Of a stretch of 13,079 bases of DNA, positions 1-6,814 are shown in pieces; within the stretch, counting starts at the first letter, position 1; each line of letters starts with the position of its first letter. Location of the stretch: assembly GCA_002397355.1 (NCBI GenBank), contig DHAI01000088.1:7921-20999 (forward strand). The letters are read 5' to 3'. This DNA is from Ruminococcaceae bacterium UBA4958 (lineage in GTDB: Bacteria; Bacillota; Clostridia; Oscillospirales; Acutalibacteraceae). Position numbers and translations under genes: made by a program. The notes under the pieces were generated by a model. That model was not told where the DNA came from, made no database searches, and was given only the letters and a program-made list of their open reading frames with translations.

Positions 1-63
1 TACAATATGTGTCCCGCTGGAAAGGACGAACAGACAGCAAAAGCTCTGATTGCCCAGAACTGA
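1..63 (+). CDS. Possible 3' end of an unidentified gene (partial)
   Basis: Frame 1 is open from the window edge to a TGA at 61-63 and reads YNMCPAGKDEQTAKALIAQN. The stop is followed about 17 bases later by a strong plus-strand intrinsic terminator, which is the spacing expected for the end of a gene transcribed from the left. The 20 residues are too few to assign a family, and frame 3 is also open here but runs through the terminator hairpin, so frame 1 is the better choice. An untranslated RNA ending at the same terminator is an alternative. Confidence 0.35.
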   Translation, partial: YNMCPAGKDEQTAKALIAQN

Positions 64-79
64 ACAAAGCGATCCGATT

Positions 80-118
80 GCCCCGGCAGACCGTTTTCGG
101 CCTGTTAGGGGCTTTTTT
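80..118 (+). terminator. Intrinsic terminator (plus strand)
   Basis: GCCCC (80-84) pairs with GGGGC (108-112); inside it CAG-A-CCG pairs with CGG-C-CTG around a TTTT loop (87-104). TTTTTT follows at 113-118. It would end a plus-strand transcript coming from left of the window, convergent with urtE. On the minus strand the same stem is not followed by a T run, so it is at best a weak stop for the urt transcript. Confidence 0.8.
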
Positions 119-127
119 ATTTGCAGC

Positions 128-829
128 CTAGACGGAGAGGTATTTCTTCACGTCGGAACGTTCCAGCTCCGCTATTTTTCCGGAACTGACGACAGCGCCC
201 TTTTGCAGGATCAGATAATGATCCGCCATGGCGCACGCAAAATCAAGGTTCTGCTCCACCAGCAGAAAAGACAGCCGCGTCTCTTCATAAACCCGGTTTA
301 ATATCCGCCCGAGCTCCTCCACGATGTTCGGCTGAATCCCTTCCGTCGGCTCATCCAGCAACAAAAGCCTCGGCTTCGTCATCAGCGCGCGGGCCACGGC
401 GAGCTGCTGCTGCAGACCGCCGGACAGAAGGCCGCCCGGGCGGCCGAGATGATCCTTCAAAACGGGAAAATACTCCAGCATCTGCTCAGTCTGCTCCCGC
501 ACATATTCCTTATCTTTGACGTCAAGGCAGCCAAGCTGAAGATTTTCCAGCACGGTAAAGCCGGGAAGGATTTCTCGCCCCTGCGGAACATATGCCATCC
601 CCATGCGGCAGCGCTCATGGGGGCGCAGTCTGGAAACGTCTTTTCCGAGGAAACGGATTTTCCCGCCGCAGGGCGGAAGCAGGCCGATCACGCATTTGAG
701 CAGAGTGGTCTTCCCGACACCGTTGCGCCCCAAGATGGCCGTCCGTTCCCCTTCGCCGAGCGAAAGAGTTACGCCGTTCACCGCGCGGCTTTTCCCATAG
801 CTGACTTGTAGCTGATCAAGCTCAAGCAC
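128..829 (-). CDS. urtE: Urea ABC transporter ATP-binding protein UrtE
   Basis: This is the second ATPase of a branched-chain-amino-acid-type ABC importer, 233 residues, acting on the cytoplasmic face together with UrtD to power UrtBC. Visible motifs: Walker A GRNGVGKT (34-41), Q-loop in YVPQGRE (81-86), signature region at 135-139, Walker B ending LLLLDEP (155-161), and VEQN in place of the H-loop histidine, as is usual for LivF/UrtE proteins. The stretches LLKCVIGLLP and DEPTEGIQPNIVEEL are characteristic of UrtE rather than LivF. The signature reads LSGGL where family members normally have LSGGQ, a one-base difference (CTG for CAG). The start is GTG and overlaps the urtD stop by 8 bases, implying translational coupling. 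It is the last gene of the operon. Assignment to UrtE is firm; urea as substrate follows from family resemblance. Confidence 0.92.
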   Translation of the reverse strand: MLELDQLQVSYGKSRAVNGVTLSLGEGERTAILGRNGVGKTTLLKCVIGLLPPCGGKIRFLGKDVSRLRPHERCRMGMAYVPQGREILPGFTVLENLQLGCLDVKDKEYVREQTEQMLEYFPVLKDHLGRPGGLLSGGLQQQLAVARALMTKPRLLLLDEPTEGIQPNIVEELGRILNRVYEETRLSFLLVEQNLDFACAMADHYLILQKGAVVSSGKIAELERSDVKKYLSV

Positions 830-1592
830 GGCTCTTTTCCCCCTTCCTCTCCGATTTCAAATAGACGCGGACAACCTCCGGGTTATTCTCGATCTCTGAG
901 AGCGGCCCCTCGGCCAGAATATGCCCCATGTGAAAAACAGTGACGGTCTTGGCCACCTGTCGCACAAAATTCATATCGTGCTCCACAACGATGACCGTTC
1001 GGCCGTCCTGAAGCTCCTGGATCATCCGCCCGGTGCGGTAGGTTTCTTCTTCCGTCATGCCGGTCGTCGGTTCGTCGAGGATCAGAAGCTTCGGGTCCTG
1101 CATGATCAGCATGCCGATTTCCAGCCATTGGCGCTCCCCGTGCGATAGCTCGCAGGCGAGGCGGCCACGCTTTTCCCAGAGGCCGATCCGAGAGAGGACG
1201 TCGTCGGCGCGTTCCAGCGCCTCCGACGGAGTGGAGCGGAAAAAGGCCGCGCGCACCGTGTTGAGGTTCGGCGCGGCAAGCAGGAGGTTGTCGGAAACCG
1301 TCATGTTTTCAAACAGGTTCGGCCCCTGAAACTTGCGGCCCACCCGGTATTTCGATGCGATCACATGCGGACTTTTCCCCGTAATATTGTCGCCGTCGAA
1401 ATAAATTTTCCCGGCGGTCGGTTTCACGCGCCCCGTAATGAGCTCCATCAGCGTCGTCTTCCCGGCGCCGTTCGGTCCGATCACAACGCGCAGCTCGCCC
1501 CGGCGCACAGAAAAATCGACCCGGTCAAGCGCGAGGAAGCCGCTGAAGGAAACCGAAAGGCTCTCGGTCCAAAGAATATAGGGGTTAGCCAC
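822..1592 (-). CDS. urtD: Urea ABC transporter ATP-binding protein UrtD
   Basis: First ATPase of the Urt importer, 256 residues, LivG-like. Walker A is GPNGAGKT (39-46), the Q-loop is in RKFQ (86-89), the signature is LSHGE (149-153), Walker B ends LLILDEP (169-175), and the H-loop is VEHD (203-206). SFSGFLALDRVDF near the N-terminus, HGERQWLEIGMLIMQDPKLL and the EPTTGMTEEE segment are typical of UrtD and set it apart from generic LivG. The start is GTG, overlapping the end of urtC by 8 bases. The AAGGAG upstream lies only about one base from this GTG, unusually close, so initiation probably depends on coupling to urtC translation; no better in-frame ATG, GTG or TTG is present before the first conserved strand. 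It should dimerise with UrtE. Confidence 0.93.
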   Translation of the reverse strand: MANPYILWTESLSVSFSGFLALDRVDFSVRRGELRVVIGPNGAGKTTLMELITGRVKPTAGKIYFDGDNITGKSPHVIASKYRVGRKFQGPNLFENMTVSDNLLLAAPNLNTVRAAFFRSTPSEALERADDVLSRIGLWEKRGRLACELSHGERQWLEIGMLIMQDPKLLILDEPTTGMTEEETYRTGRMIQELQDGRTVIVVEHDMNFVRQVAKTVTVFHMGHILAEGPLSEIENNPEVVRVYLKSERKGEKSRA

Positions 1593-2598
1593 GCTCCTTC
1601 ACCGCCTTTGCCAGTTTGCCGACGATGCCCTCCGGCGCGAAGAAAACGACGAGGACGATAACGAACCCGAGCAGAAGCTGCCAGAACGCACCGAACTGCT
1701 CGGAAAGCATGTTCCCGAGAACGTTGATCAGCATGGCGCCAAGCGCCGCGCCGGTCAGGCTCCCCCTGCCTCCGATGGCCAGCCAGACCACGGCGGCCGT
1801 GGAAAACTCGACGCCCACGTCGTTCGGCGCTATCATCCCGTTTACGGGGGCGTACAACACGCCGGCCAGCCCCGCCAGCGCGCCGGAAACGGCAAACACC
1901 GCCGTTTTGAACGCCGAGCGGTCGCAGCCCAGGAACTCGATCCGCGTCTCGTTTTCGCGGATGCCGCGCAGGATCAGGCCGAAGCGGGAATTCATAAGGG
2001 CACGGCAGAACAGGTAAACGAGAAGTACCGCCGCAAAGACGAAATAATAGCTCTGCGTAAGCGTAAGCGGCTCGCCAAAAAGCGCCAGGCCGGGAAGGTC
2101 CCCGATCCCGTTGAAGCCGCCGGTGTAATCCTGCCGGCTGTTCAGGAACAGCGTGAACACCTGCGCGAGAGAAAGGGTAATCACGGAGAAGAACACGCCC
2201 CCGACCTGACTGGTAAACAGAAACCGCCCCAGCAGCCAGGCAAGCAGAGCCGGCAGGAGAATACCTACAAGCACCGCCGCCCACGGACTTGTAATCGCCT
2301 GCAGCCACAGGGGCATCTGCGTGATGCCGCAGCGCTCCATGAACTCGGGAACGCCGTTTTGGGCGGAAAGGCTCAGCGCCATGACGTAGCCCCCCATGCC
2401 GAACAGAACCGCGTGGCCGAGGTCCATCAGCCCGGCGTAGCCCCACAGGATATCGAGCGACCAGGCAAAGATCAGGAAGACCATATACTTTTCAATGAGC
2501 TGTGTATAAAAGAGCAAGCCGGAAAGCGGAAACAGACCGAGAACAAGGAAAAGCGCCAGATCGAGCTTCCGGGTCATAGGAAGTTTCAGCCGCTTCAT
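1585..2598 (-). CDS. urtC: Urea ABC transporter permease UrtC
   Basis: Inner-membrane permease of the Urt importer, 337 residues, LivM-like, with roughly nine or ten hydrophobic segments. It would pair with UrtB to form the translocation path. Diagnostic stretches are WGYAGLMDLGHAVLFGMGGY near residue 60, YTGGFNGIGDLPG in the middle, and a cytoplasmic loop RGIRENETRIEFLGCD followed by a Gly/Ala-rich helix, the site expected to contact the ATPases. I chose ATG at 2598: it has an AGGCGG ribosome site 8 bases upstream and lies 4 bases after the urtB stop; a longer reading from 2655 would overlap urtB by 53 bases and adds a non-hydrophobic, Ser/Arg-rich tail. The 3' end overlaps urtD by 8 bases. 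Confidence 0.92.
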   Translation of the reverse strand: MKRLKLPMTRKLDLALFLVLGLFPLSGLLFYTQLIEKYMVFLIFAWSLDILWGYAGLMDLGHAVLFGMGGYVMALSLSAQNGVPEFMERCGITQMPLWLQAITSPWAAVLVGILLPALLAWLLGRFLFTSQVGGVFFSVITLSLAQVFTLFLNSRQDYTGGFNGIGDLPGLALFGEPLTLTQSYYFVFAAVLLVYLFCRALMNSRFGLILRGIRENETRIEFLGCDRSAFKTAVFAVSGALAGLAGVLYAPVNGMIAPNDVGVEFSTAAVVWLAIGGRGSLTGAALGAMLINVLGNMLSEQFGAFWQLLLGFVIVLVVFFAPEGIVGKLAKAVKERG

Positions 2599-2602
2599 CG
2601 TA

Positions 2603-3472
2603 CTACCGCCTCTCTTTCGCAAACAAGCCTTCCGGCTTGAAGCGGATGATGGCAATGATGATCAGGAAAACGAGGATATTTGCAATCACGTCGTTGGAAA
2701 GGCCGCCCAAAAGGGCGGAGGACTCCCCCACAAGGAGCGAACCGACCGTCGTGCCGAAAAACGAAGCGACTCCGCCGACGACGGAAGTCAGAAAAGAATA
2801 GACGAGATAAGGCCCGCCCATAAACGGCGAGACACTTTTCACCGGAGCGGCAAGCGCGCCGGCCAGGCCGGCCAGGCCGCTCCCGAAAGCAAACGTCAGC
2901 GTATCCACGCGCGCCGAGTTGACGCCGAGGCATTCCGCCATGCTGCGGTTCTGCGTCACCGCGCGCACGCGGCGGCCGAACCTCGTCTTCTTCAGGAACA
3001 CCACCGTACCTGCCAGCACGGCGGCAACGAAGAGGATGGTAAAGATATTGTAGAACGGCACCACGACATGCCCAAGCGAAAAATTGCCTTCCAGTGGGAT
3101 GGCGACGTACTGCGACTGGGCGCCGAAAATCAGATTTACCGTCTGCTGCAACACCACCGAAATGCCGAACGTGGCAAGCATCGTCTCCGCGGGCTTACCG
3201 GTCAGCCTGCGAATCACCAGGATTTCCAGCACGGCGCCGGCCGCTGCCGCCGCTGCAAACGCGGCGGGCAGGGCGAGCGCGAAACTGAGGCCGGCCTTTT
3301 GCGTGACGCAGAAAGCCGTATAGGCGCCGATCATGATCAATTCGCCGTGTGCAAGATTGATGACGTTCATCAGCCCGCAGATCACAACCATGCCCAGCGC
3401 GGCGACAAGGATCAGTGCGGAGGAATTCAAGCCGTTGAGAAGGAGAGCAAAAAAGCTGTCCAAAACCGTCAC
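2603..3472 (-). CDS. urtB: Urea ABC transporter permease UrtB
   Basis: Inner-membrane permease, 289 residues, LivH-like, with about eight hydrophobic segments. LMNVINLAHGELIMIGAYTA (about 34-53) is the hallmark N-terminal stretch of this permease family, and FGRRVRAVTQNRSMAECLGV (about 165-184) is the cytoplasmic coupling loop. It ends RFKPEGLFAKERR, a common C-terminal form in the family. It lacks the long N-terminal extension that some proteobacterial UrtB proteins carry. The start is GTG at 3472, ten bases after the urtA stop, preceded by AGGATGAG. UrtB and UrtC together should form the membrane channel for the substrate delivered by UrtA. Confidence 0.92.
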   Translation of the reverse strand: MTVLDSFFALLLNGLNSSALILVAALGMVVICGLMNVINLAHGELIMIGAYTAFCVTQKAGLSFALALPAAFAAAAAAGAVLEILVIRRLTGKPAETMLATFGISVVLQQTVNLIFGAQSQYVAIPLEGNFSLGHVVVPFYNIFTILFVAAVLAGTVVFLKKTRFGRRVRAVTQNRSMAECLGVNSARVDTLTFAFGSGLAGLAGALAAPVKSVSPFMGGPYLVYSFLTSVVGGVASFFGTTVGSLLVGESSALLGGLSNDVIANILVFLIIIAIIRFKPEGLFAKERR

Positions 3473-3482
3473 CTCATCCTAA

Positions 3483-4646
3483 TTATGGTTTTGGCGCAAT
3501 TGTCTGATCGGACTGATAGATCACGTTGATCTCGCCTTTGTCATCCACCTTGCCAATGCGGCAGTAAAGACTGGCATGGTGATTGGAGGCGTCAATCGAT
3601 ATTTTCCCGGACGGGGAATCAATCGTCAACCCGCCGAACGCATCGATCACGTCTTGCGTCTGATCCGGATTTTTCGCCTTTTTCAGCGCTTCGCCGAGGA
3701 AAAGGCCGCCGTTGTAGCCGCCCATCACGGCGTAGGAAGGCTCCGTGCCGTCTTTAATTGTCTCGGCATACTTTTTTACAAACTTCTCATTGATTGTATT
3801 CTTGATATTTTTAAAATAGTCCACGCAGATGAAGCTTTCTTTCGCCGCCGCCGGGCCGATCGCCTTCAGGACCGTCTCGTTCGTCGTCAGGCTCGCCACG
3901 GTGGCCTTCAGGCCGTAAGCGCTGTACTGCTTGTAGAACGCGACGTTGCTGTCGCCGGTCAGCGAAGTGTAGATCACGTCCGGGTTCGACGTCTTGATTT
4001 TATTGAGCACGGAAGAGAAATCGGTGCTTCCGTAGGGAACGTATTCCTCACCCACCACGGAGCCTCCGTTTTTCGCGAGGTATGTCTGGGCCAGTTTGTT
4101 TTCCACGCGCGGATAAACGAAATCGCAGCCGATGAGGAAAAATTTTTTCCCCACATTCTTGACGAGCCAGTCTACGAAAACCTCGGCCTGCTGGTTCGGA
4201 ATACAGCCGACGTACACGATGTTTTTCGACTGCTCCTGCCCTTCGTAGGACTGCGGATAAACGAGCAGCGAGTGGTTCGACTCCACAACGGGTTTCACTG
4301 CCTTGCGCGCCGAGGAGGAGCAGGTTCCGACGATCGCCACCACTTTGTCGTCGAGGATCAGTTTGCGCGCTTTGTCGGCCGCCCGGGCGGGGTCTGAGGC
4401 ATAGTCCGCAAAAACCGTTTCGATTTTCCTGCCGTTGATGCCGCCGTTCTGATTGATCTCGTCGATCGCGAGCTTCGTCCCGTTGTAAAGCTGCTTTTCG
4501 CTGACGGAGGTAACGCCGCTCAGGGAATAGAGCAAACCGACCTTAATCGGTTTTTCGCCAGAGCCCTTCTGCTCCGTTCCGCAGCCGAAAAGCGCACAGG
4601 AAAGCGCTATGGAACATGCAAGCAGAGAGCACCAGAATTTTTTCAT
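3483..4646 (-). CDS. urtA: Urea/amide-binding lipoprotein UrtA
   Basis: Substrate-binding protein of the Urt importer, 387 residues, anchored outside the membrane as a lipoprotein: the N-terminus is MKK followed by a hydrophobic stretch and the lipobox LFGC, with Cys22 as the lipidation site. The mature part is a two-lobed type I periplasmic binding fold. KVGLLYSLSGVTSVSEKQL, the LLVYPQSYEGQEQSKNIVY segment and IPNQQAEVFVDWL match the UrtA/AmiC/FmdD branch rather than LivJ-type amino acid binders. It is the first gene of the operon; ATG at 4646 has GGAGATGG about 7 bases upstream. AmiC-like short-chain amides are an alternative ligand to urea, since sequence resemblance does not separate them firmly. 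No confident promoter was found upstream. Confidence 0.9.
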   Translation of the reverse strand: MKKFWCSLLACSIALSCALFGCGTEQKGSGEKPIKVGLLYSLSGVTSVSEKQLYNGTKLAIDEINQNGGINGRKIETVFADYASDPARAADKARKLILDDKVVAIVGTCSSSARKAVKPVVESNHSLLVYPQSYEGQEQSKNIVYVGCIPNQQAEVFVDWLVKNVGKKFFLIGCDFVYPRVENKLAQTYLAKNGGSVVGEEYVPYGSTDFSSVLNKIKTSNPDVIYTSLTGDSNVAFYKQYSAYGLKATVASLTTNETVLKAIGPAAAKESFICVDYFKNIKNTINEKFVKKYAETIKDGTEPSYAVMGGYNGGLFLGEALKKAKNPDQTQDVIDAFGGLTIDSPSGKISIDASNHHASLYCRIGKVDDKGEINVIYQSDQTIAPKP

Positions 4647-4964
4647 ACTACCATCTCCAGACTATAAAATTCTCCAGCGTGTGGATTCATTGTCTGCTGG
4701 CATAATATTCAGTCTGGCAGAAAAACGTGCCGTCCGGGCCGTCGTCCCCCCCCAAGGCGGAATCCTTTGGGTACAACCTCCGGCGGCGTGCGGTCCGTCC
4801 GTATTTTTAAAAAATCGCAGCGTCATTTTTTTTGGCTGGAAAATTCTCATATATATTTGATTTCCGAGAAAATACAGGAATGTATATCCGGCTGTTTTCA
4901 GGGCAACTTATGCAAAAGGAGGGATATGAAAATCCCGCCGTTAAGCAAAGGAGGGAATATTAGA
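4647..4964. other. Non-coding region between divergent urtA and the DUF378 gene
   Basis: This 318-base stretch separates two divergent genes and must hold both sets of start signals, yet I see no convincing sigma-A promoter on either strand. It contains a C8 run (4746-4753; G8 on the urt strand), a hairpin CCCAAGG/CCTTTGGG (4751-4771), a GC-rich block (about 4770-4800) beside an AT-rich block (about 4801-4885), and an inverted repeat ATACA-GGAA-TGTAT (4872-4885). On the urt strand GGACGG occurs twice, each shortly before GCACG. No known riboswitch class was recognised. Small open frames here have no ribosome sites or homology I recognise. Confidence 0.5.
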
Positions 4965-5198
4965 ATGGATCAAATTGCTTTGGCGATCCTGATTATCGGC
5001 GGTTTAAACTGGGGCTCAATCGGTATTTTCGGCTTTGACGTTATCGGTTGGATTTTCGGCGGGCAGCTGACCATGGGCAGCCGAATCGTTTTCGTAATAG
5101 TCGCTCTCGCAGCGCTGTGGTGCATCCGTCTTCTTTTCCACGACCACGACGAGGAACCGGTTCATAGATCATCCGGCGAAGTCAAAAACGGAATGTAA
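4965..5198 (+). CDS. DUF378 family small membrane protein
   Basis: A 77-residue protein with two hydrophobic helices (about 3-32 and 40-57) joined by a short loop, and a charged, His/Asp-rich C-terminal tail. IALAILIIGGLNWGSIGIFGFDVIGWIFG is the conserved core of DUF378 (YuzA-like) proteins, whose function is not known. I chose ATG at 4965 because AAAGGAGGG (4947-4955) lies about 10 bases upstream. A second in-frame ATG at 4926 would add MKIPPLSKGGNIR; it also follows an AGGAGGG (4917-4923) but with only about 2-3 bases of spacing, too close for efficient initiation. It stands alone between urtA (divergent) and coaX (convergent). Confidence 0.85.
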   Translation: MDQIALAILIIGGLNWGSIGIFGFDVIGWIFGGQLTMGSRIVFVIVALAALWCIRLLFHDHDEEPVHRSSGEVKNGM

Positions 5199-5213
5199 AA
5201 GCTCAAGATAGCC

Positions 5214-5266
5214 AAAAAGAAAGACGCCGCCACTTCCTGAGTACCGGAAGAGCGGCGCCTTATCTT
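5214..5266. terminator. Bidirectional intrinsic terminator between the DUF378 gene and coaX
   Basis: CGCCGC (5225-5230) pairs with GCGGCG (5252-5257), and inside it CTTCC (5233-5237) pairs with GGAAG (5246-5250) around an 8-base loop. Read on the minus strand the stem is followed by GTCTTTCTTTTTGG, a good U-rich tail for ending coaX transcripts; read on the plus strand the tail is only CCTTATCTT, weaker. A second short stem, CCCC/GGGG at about 5282-5300, lies closer to coaX without a T run. Confidence 0.72.
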
Positions 5267-5356
5267 AAATTGTAACGCGAATCCCCCGTTATGCCGGGGT
5301 TTGAAAAAGCTCAGGTCTTAAGGAATAGCCGGCGAGGCCTTCATTTCACCGCGCCG

Positions 5357-6133
5357 TTATTCCGCCGTCCGCCGGTTCTGCTCATAAATCAAGCGGAGCC
5401 CCTCAAGCAGGAGCGTATCGCAGTGGATGATCTTCCGCCGGCACTGCTGGATGATCTCCTTCGCTAGGCCGCCCGTCGCAACCACGCTGCATTTCTTTCC
5501 GAGCTCCTGCTCCATGCGGTCGCAAAGGCCGTCTATCATGCAGGCCGCGCCGGTAATCAGGCCGGAACGCATACATTCCGCGGTGCTGTTTCCAATGACA
5601 TGCTCGGGCGCTTCCAGACTTACGGAAGGGAGCTGCGCGGTGCGGCCGGTCAGCGCGTCCAGCGAAATCCCTACGCCCGGGGCGATGGCGCCGCCGAGCA
5701 TCTGGTGATTCTCACTCAGGACGACGAAAGTGGTCGCCGTGCCCATATCCAGAATGATGCAGGGCCCCTGAAACATCGCCGCGGCGGCCACGCACCCGAC
5801 AATCAGATCCGCACCGACGATCTCAGAATTCTGCACATCCACCGTGATTCCGGTTTTCGTCTTCGGGCCGACGCAGATAATTTCGGCGTTCGTAAGCTTG
5901 CGCACCGCTTTCACGATAAACCGGTTGACGGACGGGACAACGGAACTGATTGCCACGCCGTCGATTTCCTCGGTGGAAAGCCCGTAAAGGGCGAGGATTT
6001 CGCGCAGCTCGATTGCGTACTGATCCTCCATGCGCATGCGGTCGGTGGCCATGCGCGAAACAAAGAGCAATTTTTTCCCCCGGTAAACGCCAAGCGTAAT
6101 ATTGGTGTTGCCGATGTCAAGGACAAGAATCAT
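5357..6133 (-). CDS. coaX: Type III pantothenate kinase CoaX
   Basis: Catalyses ATP-dependent phosphorylation of pantothenate, the first step of coenzyme A synthesis, in the cytoplasm; the family belongs to the acetate kinase/Hsp70-like fold and needs a monovalent cation. The 258-residue protein has the N-terminal phosphate-binding DIGNTN (6-11), ISSVVPSV (62-69), DMGTATTF (129-136), GGAIAPGVGIS (147-157) and ATGGLA near the C-terminus. The GAD(R) motif reads GADL at 107-110: the catalytic-region Asp109 is present, the following Arg is Leu. I chose ATG at 6133, with GGTGGGAG about 8 bases upstream and the conserved MILVLDIGNTN start; a frame open to 6181 adds 16 residues not typical of the family. 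It follows spmB by 153 bases and has its own promoter, so it is probably expressed separately. Confidence 0.95.
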   Translation of the reverse strand: MILVLDIGNTNITLGVYRGKKLLFVSRMATDRMRMEDQYAIELREILALYGLSTEEIDGVAISSVVPSVNRFIVKAVRKLTNAEIICVGPKTKTGITVDVQNSEIVGADLIVGCVAAAAMFQGPCIILDMGTATTFVVLSENHQMLGGAIAPGVGISLDALTGRTAQLPSVSLEAPEHVIGNSTAECMRSGLITGAACMIDGLCDRMEQELGKKCSVVATGGLAKEIIQQCRRKIIHCDTLLLEGLRLIYEQNRRTAE

Positions 6134-6234
6134 CTGAAAAGCTCCCACCGGCGGTTGATTTTTTCCGTTTTGCGGACGCAAGGCGGAAATTTCCGCGCGG
6201 CCCGCTCTCTCCGCAGGCCGATCATATCGGTGGT

Positions 6235-6263
6235 ATTATATCAGATCGAAGGCCGAAATGCAA
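6235..6263 (-). promoter_or_regulatory. Probable sigma-A promoter of coaX with extended -10
   Basis: On the minus strand TTGCAT (6263-6258) is separated by 17 bases from a perfect TATAAT (6240-6235), and TG one base before the -10 makes it an extended -10 (TGATATAAT). Transcription would start near 6228, about 95 bases before the coaX ATG. The -35 match is poor (3 of 6), which the extended -10 would offset. Confidence 0.7.
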
Positions 6264-6274
6264 ACGATCGTTTG
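6261..6274. promoter_or_regulatory. 14-bp perfect palindrome overlapping the coaX -35 box
   Basis: CAAACGATCGTTTG reads the same on both strands and covers three bases of the -35 element plus the 11 bases upstream of it. It has no loop, so it is not a hairpin terminator for spmB. Its position suits an operator for a dimeric DNA-binding protein. The regulator is not identified. Confidence 0.45.
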
Positions 6275-6286
6275 AATCCGCCGGGC

Positions 6287-6814
6287 TTATCCCGCGGGAA
6301 AAAAAAGGCGTACCGCGAGCGTGGATAGGATACACGCGGTCAGATCTCCCACGATGGCGGCGGGAATCGTATGGCGTGTTTTTTTCACGCCGACCGAGCC
6401 GAAGTAGACCGCCACGGCGTAAAACGTCGTCTCCGTGGAACCGGAAAGAACGGAGGCGACGCGCCCCGGGAAGCTGTCAGGGCCGCAGTCGCTGAAAATC
6501 TGGGTAAGCACGGCGGTCGATCCGCTGCCGGAAACAGGTTTGACCAGTACGAGCGGCATCACCTGCGAAGGCAGCCCGAGCGCATGCGCAACCGGCGCGA
6601 GAAATGCGGAGAGCAGATCCAGCGCGCCGGAAGCGTTCAGCATGGAAACCGCCATGATGAGTCCTACGAGTGTAGGCATGATCTGTATCGAGGAACGCAG
6701 GCCTTCCTTTGCGCCGGATATAAACGTATCAAACACAGGGACGCCGTGCAGGAACCCCGTAAGTACAATGGCCGCCACGACCAGCGGAACCACCCATGCG
6801 CCGAAATCAGCCAT
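6287..6814 (-). CDS. spmB: Spore maturation protein SpmB
   Basis: A 175-residue polytopic membrane protein of the nucleoside-recognition (Gate) domain family. In Bacillus, SpmA and SpmB together are needed for normal spore core dehydration and heat resistance. Recognisable family stretches are the N-terminal VPLVVAAIVLTGFLHGVPVFDTF, PTLVGLIMAVSMLNASGALD, VLVKPVSGSGSTAVLTQIF and the SGSTETTFYAVAVYFGSVGVKKTRHTIPAA segment near the C-terminus. Four to five hydrophobic segments are visible. ATG at 6814 overlaps the spmA stop by 8 bases (ATGGCTGA) and has AAAGGGGG about 5 bases upstream, so the two are co-translated. The length matches the family. No clear T-rich terminator follows the stop. Confidence 0.94.
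   Translation of the reverse strand: MADFGAWVVPLVVAAIVLTGFLHGVPVFDTFISGAKEGLRSSIQIMPTLVGLIMAVSMLNASGALDLLSAFLAPVAHALGLPSQVMPLVLVKPVSGSGSTAVLTQIFSDCGPDSFPGRVASVLSGSTETTFYAVAVYFGSVGVKKTRHTIPAAIVGDLTACILSTLAVRLFFPAG

Noticed and set aside
1481..2446. A 321-codon minus-strand frame over urtC and urtD
   Set aside because: Out of frame with the clear permease and ATPase; Arg/Gly-rich shadow frame.
3576..4397. A 273-codon plus-strand open frame over urtA
   Set aside because: Complement of the lipoprotein gene; no promoter, no recognisable domain.
4700..4800. Guanidine-type (mini-ykkC-like) riboswitch before urtA
   Set aside because: The GGACGG elements first suggested paired ACGR loops, but only one sits in a weak stem and the spacing and flanking sequence do not fit the class.
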